In this document: piece after piece, positions 53,745 to 62,271 of the stretch | How the letters are laid out: each line of letters begins with the position of its first letter | How positions within the stretch are numbered: the stretch's first letter is position 1 | Source: UBA8529 sp964390565 | Lineage (GTDB): Bacteria; Bacteroidota; Bacteroidia; Bacteroidales; Tenuifilaceae | Assembly: GCA_964390565.1 (NCBI GenBank) | Contig: CAYMII010000016.1 | Span: 13,676 to 77,675, forward strand | Reading direction: 5' to 3' | DNA: 64,000 bases | Position numbers and translations under genes: made by a program | Notes under the pieces: generated by a model | Database searches by the model: none | What the model saw: the letters and a program-made list of their open reading frames with translations, nothing else | What the model was told of the DNA's origin: nothing

Positions 53745-53823
53745 GGGCGTTCGTGAAATGCCCTGTTGAAAAACGTTGTGTTTGGTTGATCCGATTGTCA
53801 GTAATTTCACGGGCAAAACGTCC
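53745..53823 (+). promoter_or_regulatory. Long inverted repeat upstream of groES
   Basis: Arms 53745-53759 and 53804-53823. The inner eight pairs are perfect (CGTGAAAT/ATTTCACG). The outer seven contain one G:U, with a 5-base bulge and a 44-base loop. It is not a CIRCE element. A TATGTTTA box with TTTC 18 bases upstream (about 53850-53882) is the likely promoter, so the repeat would lie just upstream of it. Confidence 0.5.
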
Positions 53824-53899
53824 GAAATAGTATTTGGCACATCTTATGATGTTTCGCCTAGCGTAAAATTGAATATGTTTAACTTTAAATTATAGTAAA

Positions 53900-54178
53900 A
53901 TGTCGAAAGTAAAGATTAAACCTTTAGCCGATAGAGTTCTTGTTGAACCAAAGGAGGCAGAAGAAAAAACTGCAAGTGGAATCTATATTCCTGATACAGC
54001 AAAAGAGAAACCACAAAAAGGTACTGTTATAGCTGTTGGTCCTGGTACAAAAGATGTAACCATGGAGGTTAAAGTAAACGATGTTGTTCTTTACGGTAAG
54101 TATGCTGGCACCGAAATAAATGTTGATGGCAAAGATTACCTAATGATGAAACAATCGGATATCCTAGCAGTTATCTAA
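53900..54178 (+). CDS. groES: Co-chaperonin GroES
   Basis: A 92-residue chaperonin lid subunit. KPLADRVLVEPKEAEEKTASGI contains the start of the mobile loop, which ends GIYIPDTAKEKPQKG. ALYGKYAGTEIN-type segment VVLYGKYAGTEI and the C-terminal MKQSDILAVI are typical. It lies 44 bases before groEL and is co-transcribed with it. A long inverted repeat upstream may control heat or stress response. Confidence 0.98.
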   Translation: MSKVKIKPLADRVLVEPKEAEEKTASGIYIPDTAKEKPQKGTVIAVGPGTKDVTMEVKVNDVVLYGKYAGTEINVDGKDYLMMKQSDILAVI

Positions 54179-54222
54179 TTTATTCAAATCTTATTATTGT
54201 TAATCAGTAAAATATAGATAAA

Positions 54223-55860
54223 ATGGCCGCAAAAGAATTAAAATTCAATATTGATGCTCGCGATCAGCTTAAAAAAGGGGTTGATAAGCTTGCAAATGCA
54301 GTAAAAATAACACTTGGACCTAAGGGACGCAACGTGGTTATCGAGAAAAAGTTTGGTTCAGCACATATCACCAAAGATGGTGTTACCGTTGCAAAAGAAA
54401 TTGAACTTGAAGACCCATTCGAGAATGTTGGTGCACAGATGGTTAAGGAGGTTGCATCTAAAACAGCTGATGATGCTGGCGATGGTACAACTACCGCTAC
54501 CGTTCTTGCCCAATCAATTGTTAGCGTTGGTTTAAAAAACGTTACCGCTGGTGCAAACCCAATGGATTTGAAACGTGGTATCGATAAAGCAGTTGCTAAA
54601 GTAGTTGCTAACCTTCATAAACAATCAGTTTCTGTTGGTGATGACTATGAAAAAATCGAGCAGGTTGCTACCATTTCAGCCAATGGCGACCACGAAATAG
54701 GCAAACTTATCGCTGAAGCGATGAAGAAAGTGAAGAAAGAGGGTGTTATCACCGTTGAGGAAGCTAAAGGTATCGAAACAACCGTTGAGATTGTTGAAGG
54801 TATGCAGTTCGACCGTGGTTATATCTCTCCTTACTTCATTACTGATCCTGAAAAGATGGAAGCAGTGCTTGATGCACCTTTCATCCTTATCACCGATCGT
54901 AAGATTTCAACAATGAAAGATCTACTTCCTGTTCTTGAGCCAGTTGCTCAAGCCGGTCGTTCGTTACTAATCATTGCTGAAGATATTGAAGGAGAAGCTT
55001 TGGCAACCCTTGTAGTTAACAAACTACGTGGTTCGTTGAAGATTGCAGCTGTAAAAGCTCCAGGCTTTGGCGATCGCCGCAAGGAGATGCTTGAGGATAT
55101 CGCAATCTTAACTGGTGGAGTTGTTATTAGCGAGGAGAAAGGCCTTCGTTTAGACGCTGCTAAGATGGAGATGCTTGGTAAAGCTGAAAAAGTAACTATC
55201 GATAAAGAGAACACAACTGTTGTTAACGGTGCTGGCTCAAAAGATACTATCAAGAAGAGAGTTGCTCAAATCAAGACTCAGATTGAGAATACAACTTCTG
55301 ATTACGACCGCGAGAAATTACAAGAGCGTCTTGCTAAATTAGCGGGTGGTGTTGCAGTTCTTTACGTTGGTGCTGCTACCGAAACTGAGATGAAAGAGAA
55401 GAAAGATCGCGTTGATGATGCATTAAGCGCAACTCGTGCTGCTGTTGAGGAAGGTATCGTTCCTGGTGGTGGTATTGCTTACATCCGCGCAATCGAGGTT
55501 CTTGAGAAGCTTAAAGGCGACAACGAGGATGAAACAACCGGTATGCAAATCGTGAAACGTGCTATAGAGGAGCCACTTCGTCAAATCGTTGAGAATGCTG
55601 GTCTTGAGGGTTCAGTTATCGTTCAAAAGGTTAAAGAGGGTAAAGGCGATTATGGTTACAATGCTCAAAACAACAAGTACGAGAATTTATACCAAAGTGG
55701 TGTTATCGACCCAACCAAGGTAACCCGTGTTGCTCTTGAGAATGCTGCTTCAATAGCAGGCATGCTTCTAACTACCGAGTGTGTAATCACCGAGAAGAAA
55801 GAAGAGCATCCAGCCCCAATGGGTAACCCAGGAATGGGCGGAATGGGTGGTATGATGTAA
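54223..55860 (+). CDS. groEL: Chaperonin GroEL (Hsp60)
   Basis: A 545-residue chaperonin. Diagnostic motifs are TLGPKGRNVVIEK, VAKEIELEDPFENVGAQMVKEVAS, DAGDGTTTATVLAQ (ATP site) and AAVEEGIVPGGGIA. The C-terminus is Gly/Met-rich (GMGGMGGMM). Length is standard. Second gene of groESL, ended by a strong terminator. Confidence 0.99.
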   Translation: MAAKELKFNIDARDQLKKGVDKLANAVKITLGPKGRNVVIEKKFGSAHITKDGVTVAKEIELEDPFENVGAQMVKEVASKTADDAGDGTTTATVLAQSIVSVGLKNVTAGANPMDLKRGIDKAVAKVVANLHKQSVSVGDDYEKIEQVATISANGDHEIGKLIAEAMKKVKKEGVITVEEAKGIETTVEIVEGMQFDRGYISPYFITDPEKMEAVLDAPFILITDRKISTMKDLLPVLEPVAQAGRSLLIIAEDIEGEALATLVVNKLRGSLKIAAVKAPGFGDRRKEMLEDIAILTGGVVISEEKGLRLDAAKMEMLGKAEKVTIDKENTTVVNGAGSKDTIKKRVAQIKTQIENTTSDYDREKLQERLAKLAGGVAVLYVGAATETEMKEKKDRVDDALSATRAAVEEGIVPGGGIAYIRAIEVLEKLKGDNEDETTGMQIVKRAIEEPLRQIVENAGLEGSVIVQKVKEGKGDYGYNAQNNKYENLYQSGVIDPTKVTRVALENAASIAGMLLTTECVITEKKEEHPAPMGNPGMGGMGGMM

Positions 55861-55880
55861 TATCAGTATATCCCAAAATC

Positions 55881-55917
55881 AAAGCGGGAGACATTAATTT
55901 GTCTCCTGCTTTTTTTG
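55881..55917 (+). terminator. Terminator of groESL
   Basis: Stem of about 12 bp with one G:U (55881-55892 with 55901-55912), 8-base loop, T run. Confidence 0.88.
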
Positions 55918-55960
55918 TATCAGCGTAAATCCGTGTTTGAAAATCAGCGTTATCTGTGTT

Positions 55961-56665
55961 CTAACTTTTAATAAATGGGAGTGATAGTAGTTCCTTAATG
56001 CTATTGATTTTATAATATCGATCATTCTTAATCTCCTCCTCATCATGATACTCATGCTGCCAGGTAACATGGAATGGGATGTAAACCCCGAAACCACCTA
56101 GTTCCAGAATCGGAACAACATCTGATTTAAGTGAGTTGCCAACCATCATTAATTCGTAAGGTTCTATATCAAGGTGTTTAATCAAATCTTTATAGTTATC
56201 CATCTGCTTATCGCTCATAATTTCGATATGATGGAAATACTTCAAAAGGTTCGATTTCTTTAGCTTTTTCTCCTGATCGAGCAAATCACCCTTAGTGGCT
56301 ACAATCAGCTTGTAATTACCTTTTAACGCCTCAAGAACATCGCTTACGCCATCGAGCAGATGGTTTGGCTTATTCAGCTGCTCTTTCCCTAATTCGATAA
56401 TGGTTTTAATAGTTGATGCTGGAACTTTGGCATCAGAAATTCTTATAGCTGTTTCAACTAACGAAAGAGTAAACGCTTTTATACCATAACCGTATAGTTC
56501 AAGGTTCTTGATTTCAGTATCAAATAGCTCTTGGTTGATTTTATCTTTAGGAAGATAATCCTTCAGCAGTTCGCAGAACTTGGCTTCGGTTTCGCGGTAG
56601 TAGGGTTCGTTTTCCCAAAGCGTATCGTCTGCATCGAAACCTATCACCTTGATTTGATTGATCAT
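55961..56665 (-). CDS. HAD-superfamily hydrolase (phosphatase)
   Basis: A 234-residue HAD phosphatase with the GFDADDTLWEN motif I (nucleophile Asp11, acid/base Asp13), VATKGDLLDQ motif II, a Lys in LKKSNL (motif III), and MVGNSLKSDVVPILELGG motif IV. A helical C1 cap lies between motifs I and II, as in the YjjG/pyrimidine-nucleotidase and phosphoglycolate phosphatase groups. Substrate unknown. Divergent from lepA. TATATTTG (complement 56680-56687) is a likely -7 box 15 bases upstream. Confidence 0.9.
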   Translation of the reverse strand: MINQIKVIGFDADDTLWENEPYYRETEAKFCELLKDYLPKDKINQELFDTEIKNLELYGYGIKAFTLSLVETAIRISDAKVPASTIKTIIELGKEQLNKPNHLLDGVSDVLEALKGNYKLIVATKGDLLDQEKKLKKSNLLKYFHHIEIMSDKQMDNYKDLIKHLDIEPYELMMVGNSLKSDVVPILELGGFGVYIPFHVTWQHEYHDEEEIKNDRYYKINSIKELLSLPFIKS

Positions 56666-56785
56666 ATAAATGTTTTTTACAAATATATTGAATTATGTTG
56701 GGTTTAAATATTCTGTAATTGCTACTTAGTATTCGCTCGCAATTTGCGATTTTTGAATATCTTTGCAAACTAATTAAAAATCAGC

Positions 56786-58573
56786 ATGGATAACATCAGG
56801 AACTTCTGCATAATTGCCCATATCGATCACGGGAAGAGCACCCTTGCCGATAGGTTACTTGATCTTACCCACACTCTTACCGAGCGCGAATCCCAAAATC
56901 AGGTTTTGGATAGCATGGATCTTGAGAGGGAGAAAGGGATCACGATTAAAAGTCATGCCATACAAATGGAGTATGTGCATCAGGGTACTAAATATATTCT
57001 TAACCTCATTGACACTCCGGGTCATGTCGATTTCTCGTACGAGGTTTCGCGTGCTATCGCATCATGCGAAGGTGCACTTCTTATTGTTGATGCAACACAG
57101 GGCATTCAAGCCCAAACCATATCAAACCTATACCTAGCGCTTAATCATGATCTCGAGATTATTCCTGTTGTGAATAAAATTGACATGGACGCTGCAATGG
57201 TTGAGGACGTAAAGGATCAAATTGTCGATCTTATTGGATGTAAGCGAGATGAAATCCTTTCGGTTAGCGCTAAAACTGGCGAGGGAGTACCTGTCATTCT
57301 TGATGAAATCATCAAAAGGATAAAACCACCTAAGGGTGATTCAAATGCACCTTTGCAGGCGTTAATTTTCGATTCAGTTTTCAACCCATTCCGTGGAATT
57401 ATAGCCTATTTCAAGATATTTAATGGCACAATCAAAAAAGGAGATAAGGTTAAATTCTTCAATACTGGTCAGGAGTACGAAGCCGACGAGGTAGGTATTC
57501 TTCGACTAAAACTTGTTCCTAGAGGTTCATTAAATGCAGGGAATGTAGGGTATATCATTTCAGGTATTAAGGAATCAAAAGAGGTTAAGGTGGGTGATAC
57601 AATTACTCATATCGAAAGACCTTGTGATAAAGCAATCGATGGTTTTGCGGATGTTAAGCCAATGGTATTTGCTGGTTTATATCCAGTTGAGGCAGATGAG
57701 TATGAGGATTTACGCGCTTCGCTCGATAAATTGAGGCTAAACGACGCATCATTAACCTACGAGCCAGAATCATCATTGGCTTTAGGATTTGGCTTCCGTT
57801 GCGGATTCCTTGGACTACTTCACATGGAAATTGTTCAGGAACGCCTTTATCGCGAATTTAATATTGATGTAATTACTACCGTACCTAACGTATCATATAA
57901 GGTACACACTACAAAGGGCGAGATTATTGAGGTACATAACCCTAGCGGGTTACCTGCGCCAACACTTATCGATCATATTGAGGAGCCAGTTATCAACGCT
58001 CAGGTTATTACCAAGTCGGAATACCTTGGTGGTGTAATGAAGCTTTGTATCGATAAGCGAGGAATCCTAAAGAATCAGGTATTTCTAACTTCCGATAGGG
58101 TAGAGCTAACTTTCAGTTTACCTCTAAGCGATATCGTTTTCGATTTCTATGATAAGCTTAAATCGATATCTCGCGGCTACGCCTCGTTCGACTACTTTAT
58201 CGATGGTTTCCAAACGGCTACTCTAGTAAAACTCGATATTCTCCTTAATGGCGAGATGGTTGATGCGCTTTCGTCGCTTATCCATCGCGATTACGCTTAT
58301 GATTTTGGTCGTAAGATGTGCGAGAAGCTTAAAGAGCTTATTCCTCGTCAGCAGTTTGATATTGCCATTCAGGCAGCCATTGGAGCAAAGATTATTGCTC
58401 GCGAAACCGTTAAGGCTTTACGTAAAGATGTTACTGCAAAATGTTATGGTGGCGATATCACCCGTAAGCGTAAGTTGCTTGAAAAGCAGAAAAAAGGGAA
58501 GAAACGCATGCGCCAGGTTGGAACTGTAGAGGTTCCTCAGGAGGCATTCCTTGCAGTGTTAAAGATGGATTGA
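56786..58573 (+). CDS. lepA: Elongation factor 4 (LepA), ribosome back-translocase
   Basis: A 595-residue translational GTPase. G1 is AHIDHGKSTL, followed by REKGITIKSHAI (G2), DTPGHVDFSYEV (G3) and NKIDMDAA (G4). The LepA-specific C-terminus (GGDITRKRKLLEKQKKGKKRM) is intact. A TATCTTTG -7 box lies at 56758-56765. A terminator follows the stop. Confidence 0.99.
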   Translation: MDNIRNFCIIAHIDHGKSTLADRLLDLTHTLTERESQNQVLDSMDLEREKGITIKSHAIQMEYVHQGTKYILNLIDTPGHVDFSYEVSRAIASCEGALLIVDATQGIQAQTISNLYLALNHDLEIIPVVNKIDMDAAMVEDVKDQIVDLIGCKRDEILSVSAKTGEGVPVILDEIIKRIKPPKGDSNAPLQALIFDSVFNPFRGIIAYFKIFNGTIKKGDKVKFFNTGQEYEADEVGILRLKLVPRGSLNAGNVGYIISGIKESKEVKVGDTITHIERPCDKAIDGFADVKPMVFAGLYPVEADEYEDLRASLDKLRLNDASLTYEPESSLALGFGFRCGFLGLLHMEIVQERLYREFNIDVITTVPNVSYKVHTTKGEIIEVHNPSGLPAPTLIDHIEEPVINAQVITKSEYLGGVMKLCIDKRGILKNQVFLTSDRVELTFSLPLSDIVFDFYDKLKSISRGYASFDYFIDGFQTATLVKLDILLNGEMVDALSSLIHRDYAYDFGRKMCEKLKELIPRQQFDIAIQAAIGAKIIARETVKALRKDVTAKCYGGDITRKRKLLEKQKKGKKRMRQVGTVEVPQEAFLAVLKMD

Positions 58574-58593
58574 TGATAATATTTCTTAATTTT

Positions 58594-58624
58594 AAATCCA
58601 GCCTTAGGGCTGGATTTTCTATTT
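58594..58624 (+). terminator. Terminator of lepA
   Basis: Ten-base-pair perfect stem AAATCCAGCC/GGCTGGATTT (58594-58603 with 58608-58617), TTAG loop, then T-rich tail. Confidence 0.88.
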
Positions 58625-58639
58625 TTAAAAGATTGGTTT

Positions 58640-59401
58640 ATGATTAAGGAATGGTTTCGAAACTCACGGATGGGTTTCACTTCTGGACAAGCAGGAATTA
58701 TGCGCCGTATGCTTCGTGAGGAGGGAGGATGGCAAAACCATTTGGTAAACTCTAGCGAGTACATTAGAGAAGCGGTAAAGATATATAAACCTAAAACTGT
58801 TAGGATTTTAGGTAGCGGGTGGCTTTTGGATGTTCCAATAAAGTTCTTAGAGGACAACAGTGAAAAAGTCATACTAACAGATATAACTCATCCAAACCAG
58901 ATTTTAAACAAATACTCAAACAATAAAAAGATTGTATTTGAAACGATAGATATAACTGGCAATCTTGTTGACCTTGGCTATCAGCAACGAAAAAAGAGTT
59001 ATAGCCACCAAGAGTTTATTCAATCTATTAAGAATTCTCCTAACCTAGAATTTAGCGAGGACCTCGTTGTTTCTCTTAACTTAACAAGCCAGCTTAGTGT
59101 TTTCCTTACAGATTATTTATCAAAACAAGTTAAGATATCCAATAATCAGGCAATTGAGATTGCTGAGGCCATTCAACTCAAGCATTTTGAGATGCTACCA
59201 ATTGGTAAATCGATATTAATTACTGATTTCGAAGAGGAGTACTACGATGAAGATGATAAATTTATTGGCTCAAAGCCAACTGTATTTGCTGCAATTCCTG
59301 ACGGTAATAATCGAAAGGAGTGGATATGGCACTTTGACTCAAAGATGATGTATAAACCCAATTGTAAAACAAAATTAAGAGTAGTTGCAACTCGATTGTA
59401 A
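58640..59401 (+). CDS. Conserved-looking protein of unknown function, possible methyltransferase-like Rossmann fold
   Basis: A 253-residue cytoplasmic protein. Residues 11-37 (MGFTSGQAGIMRRMLREEGG and following) are a basic amphipathic stretch. TVRILGSGWLLDVPIKFL (about 52-69) and KVILTDITHP (about 76-85) resemble motif I and the acidic strand-2 end of class I SAM-dependent methyltransferases, but the usual GxGxG is only GSGW. A VVSLNLTSQLSVFL segment near 140 could be the strand-4 motif. Function not recognised. It follows lepA after a terminator and converges on the GH16-like gene. Confidence 0.7.
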   Translation: MIKEWFRNSRMGFTSGQAGIMRRMLREEGGWQNHLVNSSEYIREAVKIYKPKTVRILGSGWLLDVPIKFLEDNSEKVILTDITHPNQILNKYSNNKKIVFETIDITGNLVDLGYQQRKKSYSHQEFIQSIKNSPNLEFSEDLVVSLNLTSQLSVFLTDYLSKQVKISNNQAIEIAEAIQLKHFEMLPIGKSILITDFEEEYYDEDDKFIGSKPTVFAAIPDGNNRKEWIWHFDSKMMYKPNCKTKLRVVATRL

Positions 59402-59430
59402 TAAAAAAGGAGGGTTAACCCTCCTTTTAT
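59402..59430. terminator. Bidirectional terminator
   Basis: A near-perfect palindrome AAAAGGAGGGTTAACCCTCCTTTT (about 59405-59428), usable by both converging genes. Confidence 0.88.
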
Positions 59431-60912
59431 TTATGCTTTAACGTGTGACCAGCACTTTACCCAATCAACTTCGAGCGTTGCTGGTAATCTTGATTCATCA
59501 ATTTTTCCATTTACTCCCGATGAGAATACAAGGTAAACAGGACCTTTTGGAAGGTTATTTGTTTCAACCTTAAATGGTATACCGTTTATTTTCCAAGTAA
59601 TTTTTTGTTCATCCCAATCAACTCCAAGGATATAGAACTCTGAGTCGAGGGATAATCCGCCAATAGAATCGATGCTCTTTTTCGCTTTCCCCTTTTCACC
59701 ATTCTCCCAGAAATAGGCTCCTTGAATTGAACTAGCGCCTTCACCTTTTTTCCTAAAGATGTCAATTTCAGGAAGCATTTTATCTCCAACCAACCAGAAC
59801 GCGTGATATAAGCCGGCCAAAGTTGCCATCTTAATCTTTGCCTCAAAACGACCATGTTGCTGGCGGAAAGAGTTTCCGGTACTTATGATTCCAGAAGTAT
59901 AATCGAATTCTTTTGGAATAAAGCCAAACTTCGAATCCCAAGCTAATCCGTTTGCCTTTTCTTTACGGGTGGTAATTTTAAGAACGCCTTTATCTATTGC
60001 AATATTATTACCATCGGTATAGTAATGATTATCTGAAGCAAGGGAATAGCTGCTATTAATCAAGGCTTCGCCCCAGAAAAGTTTGGTGAGCCATTTTTGC
60101 TCATCAAGTTTTTTGCTCTCAAAATCCTCGCTAAATGTTAACTCCCACTTTTTAAGTTCATGGAATTTATCAGATTTAAGCGTTTTGAAATACCACTTAA
60201 TCTTTTCTGACTGATTTAGCTGATTATATGCTTGAAGTTTTTGATACTGTTCCGTTTTCTCAAATTTATCTTTTGATAAAAGATATGCTTTTCGCTCAGC
60301 AAACTCTTTTGATTCAACCTTAGTTTTTAACTCGTTATATTTTGTAAGAGTTTCTGAACCTTTAATTTGGAAATAATCCTGTAGAGCCTTAGACTTTTTT
60401 AGTTTGAAATAGGTACTTACTTTTTCGTTTTGCTTAAGTTCTTTGTACTCTAACTCTTTTTTGTATTCTTCGGTGTTGTCTTTTGCGAACTGCTTGCGAT
60501 TTTGTTTATAGTCAGGACTATTTACAAATGCTTCAAGTTCAGCGAATTTTTGTGGAAGGCCTGATTTTTCAATTTCATCAAACTCCTTTGGAGTATTTGA
60601 ATTAGCGAGTTGCAGATAGTTTTTTAATGCGCTATTTTTTGAAAGGGCTTGAAATTCTTTCTCGACTTGAAACTCGGGTGAACTTTTGTAAGTGAGAGCG
60701 TTAAGCTCTTGTTTTACTTTTTCATGCTCTTTAGTATCGAACCATGATTTCAGCTCTTGAAATTTAATGTAATCCTCCGAACGCTCGAAGTTATTAAACT
60801 CATTAAATTCGTTTTGAAGGGCAATACGCTTGGCTTCGTAGGCATCGGTTTTTGGAAATTGACCGGTAAGCCTTTTAATTAGAAGTCCTAGTTTTAGAGT
60901 TATATTGGCCAT
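59431..60912 (-). CDS. Coiled-coil/repeat protein with degenerate GH16-like C-terminal domain
   Basis: A 493-residue protein. Residues about 25-255 are Lys/Glu/Tyr/Phe-rich helices with loosely repeated S-x-x-L-x-x-Y-x-x-L units (KNSALKNYLQLANS, SKALQDYFQIKGSETLTKYNEL, QSEKIKWYF). Residues 256-493 match the GH16 (laminarinase-type) fold: LTFSEDFESKKLDEQKW, SGIISTGNSFRQQHGRFEAKIK and a tryptophan-rich end. The active-site motif reads E382-I-D384-I-F-R387: the nucleophile Glu and Asp are kept but the acid/base Glu is Arg. There is no signal peptide or membrane helix. It lies 24 bases downstream of SiaC paralogue E on the same strand, probably in one transcript. Likely a non-catalytic binding or structural protein (inference). 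Confidence 0.83.
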   Translation of the reverse strand: MANITLKLGLLIKRLTGQFPKTDAYEAKRIALQNEFNEFNNFERSEDYIKFQELKSWFDTKEHEKVKQELNALTYKSSPEFQVEKEFQALSKNSALKNYLQLANSNTPKEFDEIEKSGLPQKFAELEAFVNSPDYKQNRKQFAKDNTEEYKKELEYKELKQNEKVSTYFKLKKSKALQDYFQIKGSETLTKYNELKTKVESKEFAERKAYLLSKDKFEKTEQYQKLQAYNQLNQSEKIKWYFKTLKSDKFHELKKWELTFSEDFESKKLDEQKWLTKLFWGEALINSSYSLASDNHYYTDGNNIAIDKGVLKITTRKEKANGLAWDSKFGFIPKEFDYTSGIISTGNSFRQQHGRFEAKIKMATLAGLYHAFWLVGDKMLPEIDIFRKKGEGASSIQGAYFWENGEKGKAKKSIDSIGGLSLDSEFYILGVDWDEQKITWKINGIPFKVETNNLPKGPVYLVFSSGVNGKIDESRLPATLEVDWVKCWSHVKA

Positions 60913-60936
60913 TTAATGGGAGATTTCGGTGTTTAA

Positions 60937-61329
60937 TCAGAAATTATTGCCTCGGTGATGCGATATAAACTTAAAAGGGATTTTAATATGCTCTGAGTAA
61001 TCCTCACCTGCTTCAATCATATCCTCATCATCATCAGAGTAGTGCCAATGTATCTCAACATCAAATCCTTTACGATGAATTTCTTTGAATTTCTCAAGTA
61101 TTTTTAGAATCATTTTGGAGGATGAGGTATTGTAATACTCGAAATTTAAAGTAACCTCTGTTTTTGTATTAGGATTTGCTGAGTACTCATCAAACCATGT
61201 TAGAATGGGAGTGTAAAACGAATTTACATCCTCTGGTAATGAGTTTCCTGAAATCTCGAACATGCTACTATCTTTATCCAAAACTACCTTCGGAGTTTCA
61301 TTTGTAGGATCAAGAATTATTTTTTCCAT
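60937..61329 (-). CDS. SiaC-family regulatory phosphoprotein (paralogue E)
   Basis: A 130-residue SiaC/DUF1987 protein. Core: FEISGNSLPEDVNSFYTPILTWFDEYS, NFEYYNTSSSKMILKIL with Thr68 at the acceptor position, and IHWHYSDDDEDMIEAGEDYSE. It is closest in layout to paralogue A (same spacing, Thr acceptor). It is upstream of the GH16-like repeat gene with only 24 bases between, so that protein may be its functional partner. No clear consensus promoter was found upstream. Confidence 0.87.
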   Translation of the reverse strand: MEKIILDPTNETPKVVLDKDSSMFEISGNSLPEDVNSFYTPILTWFDEYSANPNTKTEVTLNFEYYNTSSSKMILKILEKFKEIHRKGFDVEIHWHYSDDDEDMIEAGEDYSEHIKIPFKFISHHRGNNF

Positions 61330-61562
61330 GGCTAATAAATATTTTGCCCAATTTCAATACTTAGTAATAATACGACAATTCTTTAAAAAAAACAAGAACC
61401 ACCAAGCTTAAAATACGCAATACCTTTGACAAATATAACGAAAAAGAGAGTGAAAGGTTATATGAGCCACCCTGATTTTATTTTTTTGATAAAAAAACAA
61501 TTATAATAAAAAATAATAAAGGGTTATAATACACCTCTATTATTTTCAATTTTAAATGAGAT

Positions 61563-62255
61563 CTAGAAAATTAGTTTAAAGCCTTTACCCCTAACATTTA
61601 TAATCTCGATAGTAGGATCTTCTTTTAAGTATTTTCTAAGTTTTGTAATGTAAACATCCATGCTTCGGGCATTGAAGTAGCTATCGTCAACCCAAATGGT
61701 TTTTAATGCAAAGTTTCTATCTAGGATAGCGTTTTTGTTGACAGTAAGATATTTTAAAAGTTCACTCTCCTTTGTTGTCAGTTTTCTAACCTCATCACCA
61801 AAAATAAGCGTCTGCTTCATGGCATCAAATGTGTACTTACCAACTTGGAATATGCTTTGTGCAGTTGTAACAGAATCTTTACGGGTTCTGCGCAGAATTG
61901 CTTCAAGGCGCATTAGCAACTCTTCGATGCTAAAGGGCTTGGTCATGTAATCGTCGGCACCCAAAGAAAAGCCTTCAATCACATCCTCTTTCATCGACTT
62001 TGCGGTTAAGAAAAGGATAGGCATCGTGCTGTCAGACATTCTGATATCGCGAGCAAGGGTGAACCCATCCTTTAATGGCATCATAACATCAAGTACACAG
62101 ATATCGTAGTATTTATTCTGAAATCCTTTGTAAGCCTTTTCACCATCCTTGTAAAGGTCTACTTCATAGTCCTTTGCTTGAAGATACTCTTTAAGTAATA
62201 CTCCAAGATTTTCATCATCTTCAGCGAGCAGGATCCTTACTATTCTATTTTCCAT
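61563..62255 (-). CDS. OmpR-family response regulator (RprY-like)
   Basis: A 230-residue response regulator. The receiver has the acidic pocket E12-D13-D14 (LLAEDDEN), phospho-acceptor Asp56 (CVLDVMMP), Thr84 and Lys106 (DDYMTKPFS). A winged-helix DNA-binding domain follows (about 130-230; LTTKESELLKYLTVNKN, then RSMDVYITKLRKYLKEDPTIEI with the recognition helix, ending RGKGFKLIF). It follows the histidine kinase after 16 bases. In Bacteroides, RprX/RprY is a similar pair; exact orthology is inferred. Confidence 0.95.
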   Translation of the reverse strand: MENRIVRILLAEDDENLGVLLKEYLQAKDYEVDLYKDGEKAYKGFQNKYYDICVLDVMMPLKDGFTLARDIRMSDSTMPILFLTAKSMKEDVIEGFSLGADDYMTKPFSIEELLMRLEAILRRTRKDSVTTAQSIFQVGKYTFDAMKQTLIFGDEVRKLTTKESELLKYLTVNKNAILDRNFALKTIWVDDSYFNARSMDVYITKLRKYLKEDPTIEIINVRGKGFKLIF

Positions 62256-62271
62256 GGCCTTTTTTTTAGAG

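Noticed and set aside
53700..53899. CIRCE operator (TTAGCACTC-N9-GAGTGCTAA) before groES
   Set aside because: Looked for and not present; the inverted repeat there has a different sequence and a much longer loop.
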